From Actinomycetota bacterium (lineage in GTDB: Bacteria > Actinomycetota > Thermoleophilia > Solirubrobacterales > Solirubrobacteraceae), in assembly GCA_009699915.1 (NCBI GenBank), contig WLNG01000013.1:1-13740 (forward strand): 13,740 nt of DNA. Direction: 5' to 3'. Positions 1 through 7,266 of this stretch are shown piece by piece. The position numbers were made by a program, and so were the translations under genes. The notes under the pieces are model-generated. The model saw only the letters and a list, made by a program, of their open reading frames with translations. It made no database searches and was not told the DNA's origin. Position 1 is the first letter of the stretch, and each line of letters begins with the position of its first letter.

Positions 1-730
1 CGCGCAGCGCGCGGGCGGCGAGGTCTGACTCGTCGGCGGCGAGCTCCACCCGCGCCCGCGGCGCGTAATGGGCGGCGAGCATCCCCGGCGCACGTGCCGG
101 GCCACGATCGCGGGTGACCGCCGCGCCGAGCTCTGCCTCAAGCTCGGCGGCGGTGACCGCGCCTTCGCGCAGCAGCATGGGGCGCGCGGGGTCGCTGAGG
201 TCGAGGATCGTCGATTCCACGCCGACGCCGCACGGGCCGCCATCGAGGATGAAGTCGACCCGGGCTCCAAGCGCCGCGCGCACGTGGTCGGCGGTGGTCG
301 GCGAGACGGCGCCGAAGGGGTTGGCGCTCGGGGCGGCTATCCCCCCTCCGACCAGCCTCAGCACCTCGAGCGTCGCCTGCTGGTCGGGAACGCGCAGAGC
401 GACCGTCTCACGCCCGCCGGTGACGGCGTCCAGGACCCCGGGCGCACGTCGTAGGACGATCGTCAGTGGACCCGGCCACCAGCGCGCTGCCGCCGCCAGC
501 GCCTGCGGGGGAACGTCCGCTGCCCACTCGCCGAGCTCCGCCTCCCCAGCGAGGTGGACGATCACCGGATGGTCGCCGGGGCGCCCCTTGGCGGCGTAGA
601 GCCGCTCGATCGCCTCGGGGTTGCGCGCATCCGCGCCGAGGCCGTAGACAGTCTCGGTGGGCAGGGCGACGAGGCCGCCGTCGCGCAGCACGGTCGCAGC
701 GCGCGTGATCTCCGCAGGCGTGGGGTCCAC
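1..730 (-). CDS. tsaC: L-threonylcarbamoyladenylate synthase, Sua5 type (3' end cut by window edge)
   Basis: The enzyme makes threonylcarbamoyl-AMP from threonine, bicarbonate and ATP for t6A modification at position 37 of ANN-decoding tRNAs; it acts in the cytoplasm. I translated 243 codons from a GTG at 730. The YrdC fold signatures are present: PTETVYGLG (residues 24-32), KGRP (48-51), WWPGPLT (84-90) and PSAN (134-137). The segment APGMLAAHYAP (214-224) matches the linker that precedes the C-terminal Sua5 domain, so this is the long Sua5 form rather than the short TsaC/YrdC form; the remaining C-terminal domain lies outside the window. The start is well fixed: an in-frame TAG sits four codons upstream at 740-742 and no other start codon lies between. 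It is divergent from the ethA-like gene across 60 bp. There is no clear Shine-Dalgarno; a promoter-like hexamer ends 6 nt before the GTG, suggesting leaderless translation. Confidence 0.93.
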   Translation of the reverse strand, partial: MDPTPAEITRAATVLRDGGLVALPTETVYGLGADARNPEAIERLYAAKGRPGDHPVIVHLAGEAELGEWAADVPPQALAAAARWWPGPLTIVLRRAPGVLDAVTGGRETVALRVPDQQATLEVLRLVGGGIAAPSANPFGAVSPTTADHVRAALGARVDFILDGGPCGVGVESTILDLSDPARPMLLREGAVTAAELEAELGAAVTRDRGPARAPGMLAAHYAPRARVELAADESDLAARALR

Positions 731-736
731 GCGGCC

Positions 737-764
737 AGCCTACGAGGCCGCACTGGTGGGTCAG
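737..764 (-). promoter_or_regulatory. Putative leaderless promoter of the Sua5 gene
   Basis: On the minus strand CTGACC (764-759) is followed by a 16-nt spacer and TAGGCT (742-737). Six nucleotides later comes the GTG start at 730, where transcription would be expected to begin. The hexamers resemble TTGACN and TANNNT of actinobacterial housekeeping promoters. This is inferred from motif and spacing only. Confidence 0.5.
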
Positions 765-790
765 CGCTCGGCGCGGCATGATGCCCAGCG

Positions 791-2260
791 ATGAGCGAGC
801 ACCTCGACGTCCTGATTGTCGGCGCGGGCCTCTCCGGGATCGGTGCGGCGCATCATCTTCAGGCGCAGTGCCCGGGGCGCAGCTACGCGATCCTCGAGGC
901 CCGCGACGCGATCGGCGGAACGTGGGACCTCTTCCGTTACCCGGGGATCCGCTCGGACTCGGACATGTTCACCCTCGGGTACGACTTCCGGCCGTGGACG
1001 CAGGCGCGCTCGATCGCTGACGGCCCCGCGATCCTGCAGTACATCCGCGACACCGCCACCGAGGCGGGGATCGATCAGCAGATCCGCTTCGGTCACCGCG
1101 TGGTGAATGCCTCGTGGTCGAGTGCGGAGGACCGCTGGACGGTCACCGCGCAGCGAGCCGATGACGGGAGCACCGCTGAATTCCAGTGCCGCTTCCTCTT
1201 CGTCTGCAGCGGCTACTACCGGTATGACCGCGGGCACGCGCCCGACTTCCCCGGTCAGGAGCGATTCACCGGCACGATCGTCCATCCGCAGTTCTGGAGC
1301 GAGGACATCGACTACGCGGGCAAGCGGGTCGTCGTCATCGGCAGTGGTGCCACGGCGGTCACGCTCGTCCCGGCGCTCGCCGCGGGCGGCGCGCAGCACG
1401 TCACGATGCTCCAGCGCTCCCCCTCGTACATTCTCGCGCTCCCGGGCCGCGATCCGATCGCCGACGTGCTGCGCCGCATTCTTCCTGCGCGGGCCGCATA
1501 TTCGATCGTGCGCTGGAAGAACGTGCTCCTCAGCACGTTGCTCTACCAGGCCTGCCGACGCGCTCCGAGGCTGATGCGCAGGCTGCTGCGCGCCGGCGTG
1601 CAGCAACAGCTCCCCGGCTGGGATCTGGATCCCGATTTCGTGCCCCGCTACGACCCGTGGGACCAGCGGCTCTGCCTCGTGCCCGATGCCGATCTCTTCC
1701 ACGCGCTGCGGGATGGTCATGCAGCGGTCGTGACCGGCGAGGTCGCCGAGTTCACGCCCTCGGGCATCCTGCTGCGCTCCGGTGTGGAGCTGCCGGCCGA
1801 CCTCGTCGTCACGGCGACCGGCCTTGAGCTCCTGGCGCTCGGCGGGGCCGAGTTCACCGTCGACGGCGAGACGGTCGAGCTCTCCGGGACGCTGAGCTAC
1901 AAGGGCACGATGTTCAGCGGCATCCCGAACCTTGCTGCTGCGATCGGCTACACGAACGCCTCGTGGACGCTAAAGGCCGATCTGACGGCCGAATACGTCT
2001 GTCGCCTGCTCAACCATATGGCCGACCATGGGGCCACCCGGTGCGTCCCGAGGAATCGTGACCCGGCGATGCGGACCGAGCCCTTCCTGACGCTCAGCGC
2101 CGCCTACGTCGAGCGGTCGATCGGCCAGTTCCCGCGCCAGGGGACGGAGGCGCCCTGGCGGCTGAACCAGAACTACCTGCGCGATGTGGCGGCGCTGCGC
2201 TGGGGCCGGATCAACGACGACGTCCTGGAGTTCGCGCCCGCACCCGCGAATTCCCCGTAG
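791..2260 (+). CDS. ethA: EthA-like FAD-dependent Baeyer-Villiger monooxygenase
   Basis: A flavin monooxygenase that uses FAD and NADPH to insert oxygen next to a carbonyl or to S-oxidise thio compounds; cytoplasmic or membrane-associated. At 489 aa it equals the length of Mycobacterium tuberculosis EthA, as I recall it, and is collinear with it. Visible motifs are the FAD-binding GAGLSG (11-16), GGTWDLFRYPG (42-52), the BVMO fingerprint F-x-G-x3-H-x3-W at 159-169 (followed by Ser rather than the usual Pro or Asp), the NADPH-binding GSGATA (184-189), and ATG in VTATGLEL near 340-347. The phrases LDLRPW-like DFRPWT, NPWDQRLCLVP-like DPWDQRLCLVP and WRLNQNYLRD are also typical of EthA. The start MSEHLDV aligns with MTEHLDV of EthA. 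No strong Shine-Dalgarno precedes it. In mycobacteria ethA is divergent from the TetR repressor ethR; here the divergent neighbour is the Sua5 gene, so regulation must differ. The natural substrate is unknown. Confidence 0.93.
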   Translation: MSEHLDVLIVGAGLSGIGAAHHLQAQCPGRSYAILEARDAIGGTWDLFRYPGIRSDSDMFTLGYDFRPWTQARSIADGPAILQYIRDTATEAGIDQQIRFGHRVVNASWSSAEDRWTVTAQRADDGSTAEFQCRFLFVCSGYYRYDRGHAPDFPGQERFTGTIVHPQFWSEDIDYAGKRVVVIGSGATAVTLVPALAAGGAQHVTMLQRSPSYILALPGRDPIADVLRRILPARAAYSIVRWKNVLLSTLLYQACRRAPRLMRRLLRAGVQQQLPGWDLDPDFVPRYDPWDQRLCLVPDADLFHALRDGHAAVVTGEVAEFTPSGILLRSGVELPADLVVTATGLELLALGGAEFTVDGETVELSGTLSYKGTMFSGIPNLAAAIGYTNASWTLKADLTAEYVCRLLNHMADHGATRCVPRNRDPAMRTEPFLTLSAAYVERSIGQFPRQGTEAPWRLNQNYLRDVAALRWGRINDDVLEFAPAPANSP

Positions 2261-2330
2261 CACTGGACATTCGTTGAATCTTTTCGGCTGGGCCCTCAAG
2301 TCCTCAGGCTGTCCTCCCGATGGAAGACAT

Positions 2331-3191
2331 ATGAGATGGTTCCGCCGCACAACTACCGCAGTTATCGCACTCGCCGCGCTGGCTATGGCCCCGGCCGCAG
2401 CCCAGGCGAGCGACTGCACTGGAACCAACCTCCAGCCGACCGCCGCCAACGTCGCCCAGGTGTCTGCCGCGACACTCTGTCTCATCAATGAGCAGCGAGC
2501 GATCGCGGGCCTCCCGGCCCTCGCGCGTCAGGGCGATCTCGATCGCTCGTCGTCGGCGTTTGCCGAGCTCATGGTCGATCAGCGCTTCTTCGCTCACGAG
2601 TCGCCCGACGGCCACACGCTCACCTACCGGCTGCGGAACGTCAACTACATCCCGGTCGCATCCGGCTGGGAGTGGACGGTCGGCGAGAACATCGGCTGGG
2701 CGGAGTACTACCTCGCGACGCCCGCCCAGATGGTCAAGGCCTGGATGGCCAGCTCCGGCCATCGCGCCAACATCCTGAGCAGGAACTTCAGCGACATCGG
2801 CGTCGGTATCGACGCCAAGTCCCCGCTCTCGGCGGCGACCGGCGCGACCTACGTCACCGACTTCGGGCGGCGCACCTACCACGAGGAGCCGCTCTCCAGC
2901 CAGCCGCTCACCGGCACCTCCATCGGCCAGGCCGCGATCAGCCACATGGGTATCCAGATGCGGATCCTGCTCGACCGCCGCGTCAAGCTTCAGCTGAGCG
3001 TGCGGCGTCTCGCCCAGCCCGGGCTCGCGGCCCACACCCTCGGGACGAAGACGCTCGTCGGTCGCCCGGGGAACAACGCGATCACGATCAAGCGCATGGG
3101 CGCCCACCGGATCACCACCGGCCGCTACCGCGTCACGATCAAGGCCAAGGGCTCGCAACTGATCAAGCAGACCGTCACGGTCACCTACTAG
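2331..3191 (+). CDS. Secreted CAP/SCP-domain protein
   Basis: A 286-aa exported protein of the CAP superfamily (SCP/PR-1/antigen 5); bacterial members are extracytoplasmic and mostly of unknown function. A signal peptide (basic MRWFRR, hydrophobic 8-20, likely cleavage after AQA at about 27) is followed by the CAP domain at about 38-180. It carries LCLINEQRAIAGLPAL (49-64), FFAHESPDG (86-94), GENIGW (118-123), SGHRANIL (142-149) and IGVGI (156-160). H89, E119 and H144 fit the conserved CAP cavity residues. The tail (about 200-286) is a basic beta-rich segment with a GRYRVTIKAKG phrase, probably a small Ig-like wall or matrix module. The open frame extends upstream into the ethA-like gene, but the signal peptide and a GGAAG 4 nt before the ATG at 2331 decide this start. 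The S8 protease gene follows after 72 nt in the same direction. Confidence 0.9.
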   Translation: MRWFRRTTTAVIALAALAMAPAAAQASDCTGTNLQPTAANVAQVSAATLCLINEQRAIAGLPALARQGDLDRSSSAFAELMVDQRFFAHESPDGHTLTYRLRNVNYIPVASGWEWTVGENIGWAEYYLATPAQMVKAWMASSGHRANILSRNFSDIGVGIDAKSPLSAATGATYVTDFGRRTYHEEPLSSQPLTGTSIGQAAISHMGIQMRILLDRRVKLQLSVRRLAQPGLAAHTLGTKTLVGRPGNNAITIKRMGAHRITTGRYRVTIKAKGSQLIKQTVTVTY

Positions 3192-3237
3192 GTGCCCGTC
3201 CGGCGATATAGGACGTTGGTCGAAGTGGCGTGCTCAG

Positions 3238-3262
3238 CGCTCAGGGTCAGGTACCCTGAGCG
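3238..3262 (+). promoter_or_regulatory. Perfect 10-bp inverted repeat before the S8 protease start (operator-like)
   Basis: CGCTCAGGGT (3238-3247) and ACCCTGAGCG (3253-3262) are perfect reverse complements around a 5-nt centre. The repeat ends one base before the ATG at 3264. GCTCAG also occurs just outside at 3232-3237, so three GCTCAG/CTGAGC units lie within 30 bp. The repeat covers the putative -10 hexamer, as expected for a repressor site. If transcribed it would instead form a hairpin abutting the start codon. Confidence 0.5.
3252..3257 (+). promoter_or_regulatory. Putative -10 element of a leaderless promoter (S8 protease)
   Basis: TACCCT ends six bases before the ATG at 3264, the distance expected if transcription starts at the A of the start codon. 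There is no convincing Shine-Dalgarno. I see no good -35 hexamer at 16-18 nt. The hexamer lies partly in the spacer and partly in the right arm of the inverted repeat at 3238-3262. Confidence 0.4.
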
Positions 3263-3263
3263 A

Positions 3264-5057
3264 ATGGTCACCCGGCGATTCCTGCCTCTCCGCCGCCTGC
3301 GTGCGACGACCGTCCTCTTGGCTCTGGCAGCCGTCGTTGCGCTGCCGGCTGTCGCCTCTGCGGCACCGACACGCGATCCGGACCTCATCCCGGGTCAGTA
3401 CATCGTCGTCTACAAGAACTCGGTCCAGCTTCCCGGCGCCGCCACGACGCGCAGAGAGGCACGCGAAGGCTTCCGCGCCCAGCAGCGCTACAGCCACGCC
3501 CTCAAGGGGTTCTCGGCCAAGCTCGACGGCGCTCAGGTCGCGGCGCTGGAGAGCGATCCGAACGTCGCCGCGGTAGTCCAAGACCGCCGCGTCCACGCGA
3601 GCGCTCTGCCGCTCGCCGGAGAGAAGGTCCCCACCGGCGTGGCGCGCACCGGCGCGACGGGACGCGGGGCGGCATCGGTCAACGTCGCGGTCATCGACTC
3701 CGGCGTGCAGCTCTCCAACCCCGACCTGAACGTCGTCGACGGCAAGAACTGCGTGACCCCGGCCAACTCGGCGAATGACGACTACGGGCACGGAACCCAC
3801 GTCGCCGGAACCATCGGCGCGCTCAACAACGGCAGCGGCGTCATCGGCGTCGCTCCCGGAACGAAGATCTACGCGGTCAAGGTGCTGGGTTCGACCGGCA
3901 GCGGCAGCTGGTCCCAGGTCGCGTGCGGCATCGACTGGGTCACAAGCAATGCGAGCGCGCTGAACATCAAGGTCGCCAGCATGAGTCTGGGTGGCACGGG
4001 CGCCCCGGTGAAGGCCTGCGCGACCGATACCGACCCGCTGCACGCGGCAATCTGCCGCTCGACCGCGGCAGGCGTGACGTACGTCGTCGCGGCAGGCAAC
4101 AGCGGCTGGGACTTCGACTACGCCAGCGCCCCGGACGTGCCGGCTGCGTACCCCGAGGTGCTGACCGTCACGGCCGCCAGCGACAGCGACGGCCTCGCCG
4201 GCGCGCTCGGGTCGGCTCCGTCGTGCACTACGGGACAGTCGGATGACCGCTACGCGAGCTTCTCGAACTACGCCAAGACGACAGCTGGCCAGGCCCACAC
4301 GATCGCGGCACCGGGCGTCTGCATCCTGTCCACCTGGCTCAACAACACGACGAACACGATCTCCGGCACGAGCATGGCGACGCCGCACATCTCGGCTCAG
4401 GTCGCGCTCTGCTTCGGCGAAGGCGCGGTCACCGGTCCGTGCAACGGCAAGACGCCGGCCGAGGTGATCGCGGCCATGACCACCGCGGCCCAGTCGTACA
4501 ACGCGGTCGCCACGAACTTCGGCTTCAGCGGCGACCCACTCCACTCCCCGGTCTCCGGCCGCTACTACGGCTACCTGGCCAACGCCAGCGGGCTCGCGCC
4601 GACAGCGCCGCCGCCGCTGGCGCCGGTGGACCGCAGCCCCGCGAGCTACACGCGGGTCAGCGGCACACTCAGGAGCGGCACGCTGAGCAACCTGAATCTC
4701 GACGACAGCCTCTATCTCTCCCTGAACTCGACGACGAGCAGCACCCGCACGGTCCAGTGGTACGGGACCTTCTCGGGCGTTCCCTCCTCGCCGACCGCGA
4801 TCACTGCGACCTACAAGGGCAACGCTTCGGCGGCCTGCACGCAGGTGTTCGCGATCTACAACTGGTCAACGGCGACGTGGGTAACGCTCGACACCCGTGC
4901 GATCGGAGCGACAGACGTGCTCGTCAGCCTTTCGGTCACCGGGACGCTGAGGAACTTCGTCAGCTCGGGCAACGCCAGGCTGCGGGTCACCTGCACCTCC
5001 AAGACCGGCTCGTTCTTCACGAACGCGAACCTGCTGCGGCTCACGACCACCGGCTGA
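3264..5057 (+). CDS. Secreted subtilisin/proteinase K-like S8 serine protease with C-terminal accessory domain
   Basis: A 597-aa extracellular endoprotease precursor. The parts in order are a signal peptide (MVTRRFLPLRRLR, hydrophobic core, likely cleavage after ASA at about 33), an inhibitor-I9 type propeptide (about 42-112, with GQYIVVYKN and LKGFSAKLD), a peptidase S8 domain (about 138-415), a Pro-rich linker (about 446-455), and a beta-rich C-terminal region (about 456-597) that I cannot assign. The catalytic triad is visible: Asp145 in VAVIDSG, His176 in HGTHVAGT, and Ser370 in SGTSMATPH; Asn279 in AAGNSG is the oxyanion residue. The frame is open back to a GTG at 3192 directly after the CAP gene stop, but that would place 24 charged residues before the signal peptide, so the ATG at 3264 is preferred. 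It follows the CAP gene co-directionally. The start region has an unusual palindrome over a putative -10. Confidence 0.93.
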   Translation: MVTRRFLPLRRLRATTVLLALAAVVALPAVASAAPTRDPDLIPGQYIVVYKNSVQLPGAATTRREAREGFRAQQRYSHALKGFSAKLDGAQVAALESDPNVAAVVQDRRVHASALPLAGEKVPTGVARTGATGRGAASVNVAVIDSGVQLSNPDLNVVDGKNCVTPANSANDDYGHGTHVAGTIGALNNGSGVIGVAPGTKIYAVKVLGSTGSGSWSQVACGIDWVTSNASALNIKVASMSLGGTGAPVKACATDTDPLHAAICRSTAAGVTYVVAAGNSGWDFDYASAPDVPAAYPEVLTVTAASDSDGLAGALGSAPSCTTGQSDDRYASFSNYAKTTAGQAHTIAAPGVCILSTWLNNTTNTISGTSMATPHISAQVALCFGEGAVTGPCNGKTPAEVIAAMTTAAQSYNAVATNFGFSGDPLHSPVSGRYYGYLANASGLAPTAPPPLAPVDRSPASYTRVSGTLRSGTLSNLNLDDSLYLSLNSTTSSTRTVQWYGTFSGVPSSPTAITATYKGNASAACTQVFAIYNWSTATWVTLDTRAIGATDVLVSLSVTGTLRNFVSSGNARLRVTCTSKTGSFFTNANLLRLTTTG

Positions 5058-5069
5058 TTTCGCCGGCGG
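5047..5069 (+). terminator. Weak GC stem-loop at the protease stop codon
   Basis: CCACCGGC (5047-5054) and GCCGGCGG (5062-5069) pair over 8 positions with one mismatch, and the loop contains the TGA stop. There is no T tract. It could help end transcription, but in DNA this rich in G+C it may be chance. Confidence 0.2.
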
Positions 5070-5131
5070 ACCGCTGGAAGAGCTGACAACGCCGAGCCGC
5101 CACGGAGCGATCGGCCAGCGGCCCCATGGGC

Positions 5132-5137
5132 TAGGCT
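5132..5137 (+). promoter_or_regulatory. Putative -10 element for the hydroxyacyl-CoA dehydrogenase operon
   Basis: TAGGCT is the same hexamer as before the Sua5 and 11705 genes, here placed 57 nt before the ATG at 5195. It is one base downstream of the 8-bp palindrome CCCATGGG (5123-5130). The predicted leader of about 50 nt would contain a small GC hairpin (GGGCG 5149-5153 with CGCCC 5158-5162) and a good Shine-Dalgarno. No clear -35 hexamer is seen. Confidence 0.3.
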
Positions 5138-5179
5138 CCGGCTGCGCCGGGCGGTCACGCCCATCATCCACGAATCTTC

Positions 5180-5185
5180 AGGAGA
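5180..5185 (+). promoter_or_regulatory. Shine-Dalgarno of the hydroxyacyl-CoA dehydrogenase gene
   Basis: AGGAGA lies 9 nt before the ATG at 5195 and supports that start. It contrasts with the leaderless-looking neighbours. Confidence 0.7.
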
Positions 5186-5194
5186 AACTTCCGT

Positions 5195-6082
5195 ATGTCC
5201 GGTCATTCACTCCCGGCCGCAGTAGGGGTCGTAGGCGGAGGCTTCATGGGCTCCGGAATCGCCGAATGCGCGGCGAAGGCGGGGTTCGACACGACCATCT
5301 ACGAGCCGTTCCCCGAGGCGCTCGAGCGCTCGCGCTCGCGGCTTGAGGAGTCGGTCGGCCGCGCGGTGCGCAACGGCAAGCTCGAGGCGGCCGCCGCCGA
5401 TGATCTGCTCGGGCGCATCGCCCACACCAGCGACATCGGGGACCTCGCCGGCTCCGGGCTCGTCATCGAGGCGGTGACCGAGGACCCACAGATCAAGGGC
5501 ACGCTCTTCCAAGAACTCGACCGGATGCTCGCCCCGGACGCGCTGATCGCCTCCAACACCAGCTCGATCCCGATCGCGCAGCTGGCCTCTTGGACGCAGC
5601 ATCGTGACCGCGTCCTGGGCCTCCACTTCTTCAGCCCGGTCCCGGTGATGAAGCTCGTCGAGGTCGTCGTCGGCATCGAGACGAGCGAGGAGACCGTCGT
5701 GCGTGCCGAGGCGTTCGCCGCCGAGATCGGCAAGCACTCGATCCGCACCAAGGATCGTTCCGGCTTCATCGTGAACATGCTGCTCGTTCCGTATCTCATG
5801 GCGGGCGTGCGGATGTACGAGGAGGGCTTCGCCAGCCGCGAGGACATCGACGACGGCATGCGGCTGGGCTGCGGCCACCCGATGGGCCCGCTCACGCTCT
5901 GCGATATGATCGGCCTCGACGTGCTCTACGCCGTCTGCGACTCGCTCTACGACGAGTTCAAGCAGCCCGAGTACGCGCCGCCGCCGCTTCTCAAGCGGCT
6001 GGTCGTCTCCGGCCACCACGGCCGTAAGACGGGGCGCGGCTTCTACGAGTACGCCAAGGAGGCGGCGCCCGCAAAGGCCTGA
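5195..6082 (+). CDS. 3-hydroxyacyl-CoA (3-hydroxybutyryl-CoA) dehydrogenase, FadB2/Hbd type
   Basis: An NAD(P)-dependent cytoplasmic dehydrogenase that interconverts 3-hydroxyacyl-CoA and 3-ketoacyl-CoA. At 295 aa it has the usual length of the stand-alone family. The N-terminal Rossmann domain has GVVGGGFMGSGIAE (11-24), giving the dinucleotide motif G14-x-G16-x2-G19. The catalytic region has SNTSSIPI (120-127), GLHFFSPVP (142-150) and MKLVEVV (152-158); I assign Ser123, His144 and Glu156 as active-site residues, with Asn194 in FIVNMLL. The C-terminal dimerisation domain contains GHPMGPLTLCDMIGLD (227-242) and ends with GRKTGRGFYEY. Close resemblance to mycobacterial FadB2 suggests a short-chain substrate such as 3-hydroxybutyryl-CoA, but specificity cannot be read here. 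The acyl-CoA dehydrogenase gene begins 5 nt after its stop, implying one operon. Confidence 0.94.
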   Translation: MSGHSLPAAVGVVGGGFMGSGIAECAAKAGFDTTIYEPFPEALERSRSRLEESVGRAVRNGKLEAAAADDLLGRIAHTSDIGDLAGSGLVIEAVTEDPQIKGTLFQELDRMLAPDALIASNTSSIPIAQLASWTQHRDRVLGLHFFSPVPVMKLVEVVVGIETSEETVVRAEAFAAEIGKHSIRTKDRSGFIVNMLLVPYLMAGVRMYEEGFASREDIDDGMRLGCGHPMGPLTLCDMIGLDVLYAVCDSLYDEFKQPEYAPPPLLKRLVVSGHHGRKTGRGFYEYAKEAAPAKA

Positions 6083-6087
6083 TCGGC

Positions 6088-7263
6088 ATGAGCGACGGCA
6101 CAGCGGTCCGCGGCGGCAGGCTTCGCCGGACGATCTTCGAAGACGAGCACGAGGCCTTTCGCGAATCGGTCCGCGGGTTTCTCCTGCGCGAGGCGGTTCC
6201 GCAGCGCGAGGCGTGGGAGTCGGCAGGCATGATGGACCGCGGCTTCTGGCGCCACGCGGCCGCGCAGGGCTACGTCGCGTTCCAGATCCCCGAGGAGCTC
6301 GGCGGGGCGGGAGTCGTGGACTTCCGCTTCAACGCGGTGCTCGATGAGGAGGCGGCCCGGACCGGTACGCCGACCGACTACTTCTATCTCGTCAACGACA
6401 TCGTCGCGCCCTATCTGCTCGATCTGACAACGCCCGAGCAGCGCGAGCGCTGGCTCCCCGGCGTCGCGGCCGGCGACATCATCCCCGCGATCGCGATGAC
6501 CGAGCCGGGCACGGGGTCCGACCTGCGCGCGATCGCCTCGATGGCGACCTGGCAGGGCGACCACTGGTCGCTGACCGGGTCGAAGACCTTCATCACCTGT
6601 GGCAGCCAAGCCGATCTCGTCGTCGTCGCCGCACGCATGCGCCGCGGCGGGGAGGACCTCGGCATGGGGCTCTTCGCCGTCGAGGCGGGCATGGAGGGGT
6701 TCACGCGCGGGCGCAAGCTCGACAAGGTCGGCCGGCGCTGGCAGGACACCGCCGAGCTCTTCTTCGAGGATGTCGCGGTGCCGCCGGAGAACCTGATCGG
6801 CGAGGAGGGCCGCGGACTCTCGCTGCTGATGCTCAACCTCCCGCAGGAGCGTCTCTCGATCGCCATCACCGCCGTCGCCACCGCCGAGCGCGCGCTCGAT
6901 CTCACGCTCGACTATGTCCGCGAGCGCAACGCCTTCGGCAAGCCGATCGGCAGCTTCCAGGCCAACCGCTTCTCGCTGGCGGAGGTCGCGACCGAGGTTG
7001 GGATCGCGCGCGTCTACGTCGATCGCTGCATCGAGGCGCACATCGCCGGGGAGCTCAGCTCCGAGGAGGCCGCGGCCGCCAAGTACTGGACGACCGAGCT
7101 CGAGTTCCGCGTTGCAGACTTGGGCATGCAGCTCCACGGCGGCTACGGCTACATGGAGGAGTACGACATCGCGCGGCTCTGGCGCGACTGCCGCGTCGAG
7201 CGCATCTACGGCGGGACGACCGAGATCATGAAGGAGATCGTCGGCCGCTCGCTCGGGCTCTGA
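6088..7263 (+). CDS. Acyl-CoA dehydrogenase
   Basis: An FAD enzyme that introduces the alpha-beta double bond in acyl-CoA and passes electrons to ETF. The 391 aa cover the full family fold: an N-terminal helical domain (about 18-130), the middle beta domain with AMTEPGTGSDL (136-146) and TGSKTFIT (163-170), and the C-terminal helical domain with ERNAFGKPIGSFQ (279-291), MQLHGGYGYMEEY (347-359) and RIYGGTTEIMKEIVGR (372-387). The usual catalytic Glu in a Y-E-G-T motif is Gly here (YGGT, 374-377). As in the LCAD and isovaleryl-CoA dehydrogenase types, the base is then expected in NLPQERL, Glu254. It is 5 nt downstream of the hydroxyacyl-CoA dehydrogenase gene. AAGG at 6074-6077, about 10 nt upstream, may serve as ribosome site. 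Its stop lies only 3 nt from the stop of the convergent cyclase gene. The chain length or branched-chain preference is unknown. Confidence 0.94.
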   Translation: MSDGTAVRGGRLRRTIFEDEHEAFRESVRGFLLREAVPQREAWESAGMMDRGFWRHAAAQGYVAFQIPEELGGAGVVDFRFNAVLDEEAARTGTPTDYFYLVNDIVAPYLLDLTTPEQRERWLPGVAAGDIIPAIAMTEPGTGSDLRAIASMATWQGDHWSLTGSKTFITCGSQADLVVVAARMRRGGEDLGMGLFAVEAGMEGFTRGRKLDKVGRRWQDTAELFFEDVAVPPENLIGEEGRGLSLLMLNLPQERLSIAITAVATAERALDLTLDYVRERNAFGKPIGSFQANRFSLAEVATEVGIARVYVDRCIEAHIAGELSSEEAAAAKYWTTELEFRVADLGMQLHGGYGYMEEYDIARLWRDCRVERIYGGTTEIMKEIVGRSLGL

Positions 7264-7266
7264 GCC

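Noticed and set aside
2184..2330. Upstream extension of the CAP gene into the end of the ethA-like gene
   Set aside because: The added residues are an out-of-frame reading of ethA, and the signal peptide begins at 2331.
3192..3263. GTG at 3192, touching the CAP gene stop, as start of the S8 protease
   Set aside because: It adds 24 residues ahead of a clear signal peptide and would place the inverted repeat inside the coding sequence; the ATG at 3264 fits better.
3234..4544. Long open frame antisense to the S8 protease
   Set aside because: Typical high-GC shadow frame: Arg/Asp/Gly/Val-rich translation with no recognisable domain, opposite a well-supported protease.
5138..5162. Riboswitch or attenuator in the leader of the hydroxyacyl-CoA dehydrogenase gene
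   Set aside because: Only short GC hairpins of 4-5 bp are seen, and no known riboswitch core or leader peptide is recognisable.
6043..7137. Long frame antisense to the acyl-CoA dehydrogenase
   Set aside because: Low-complexity charged translation opposite a full-length conserved enzyme.
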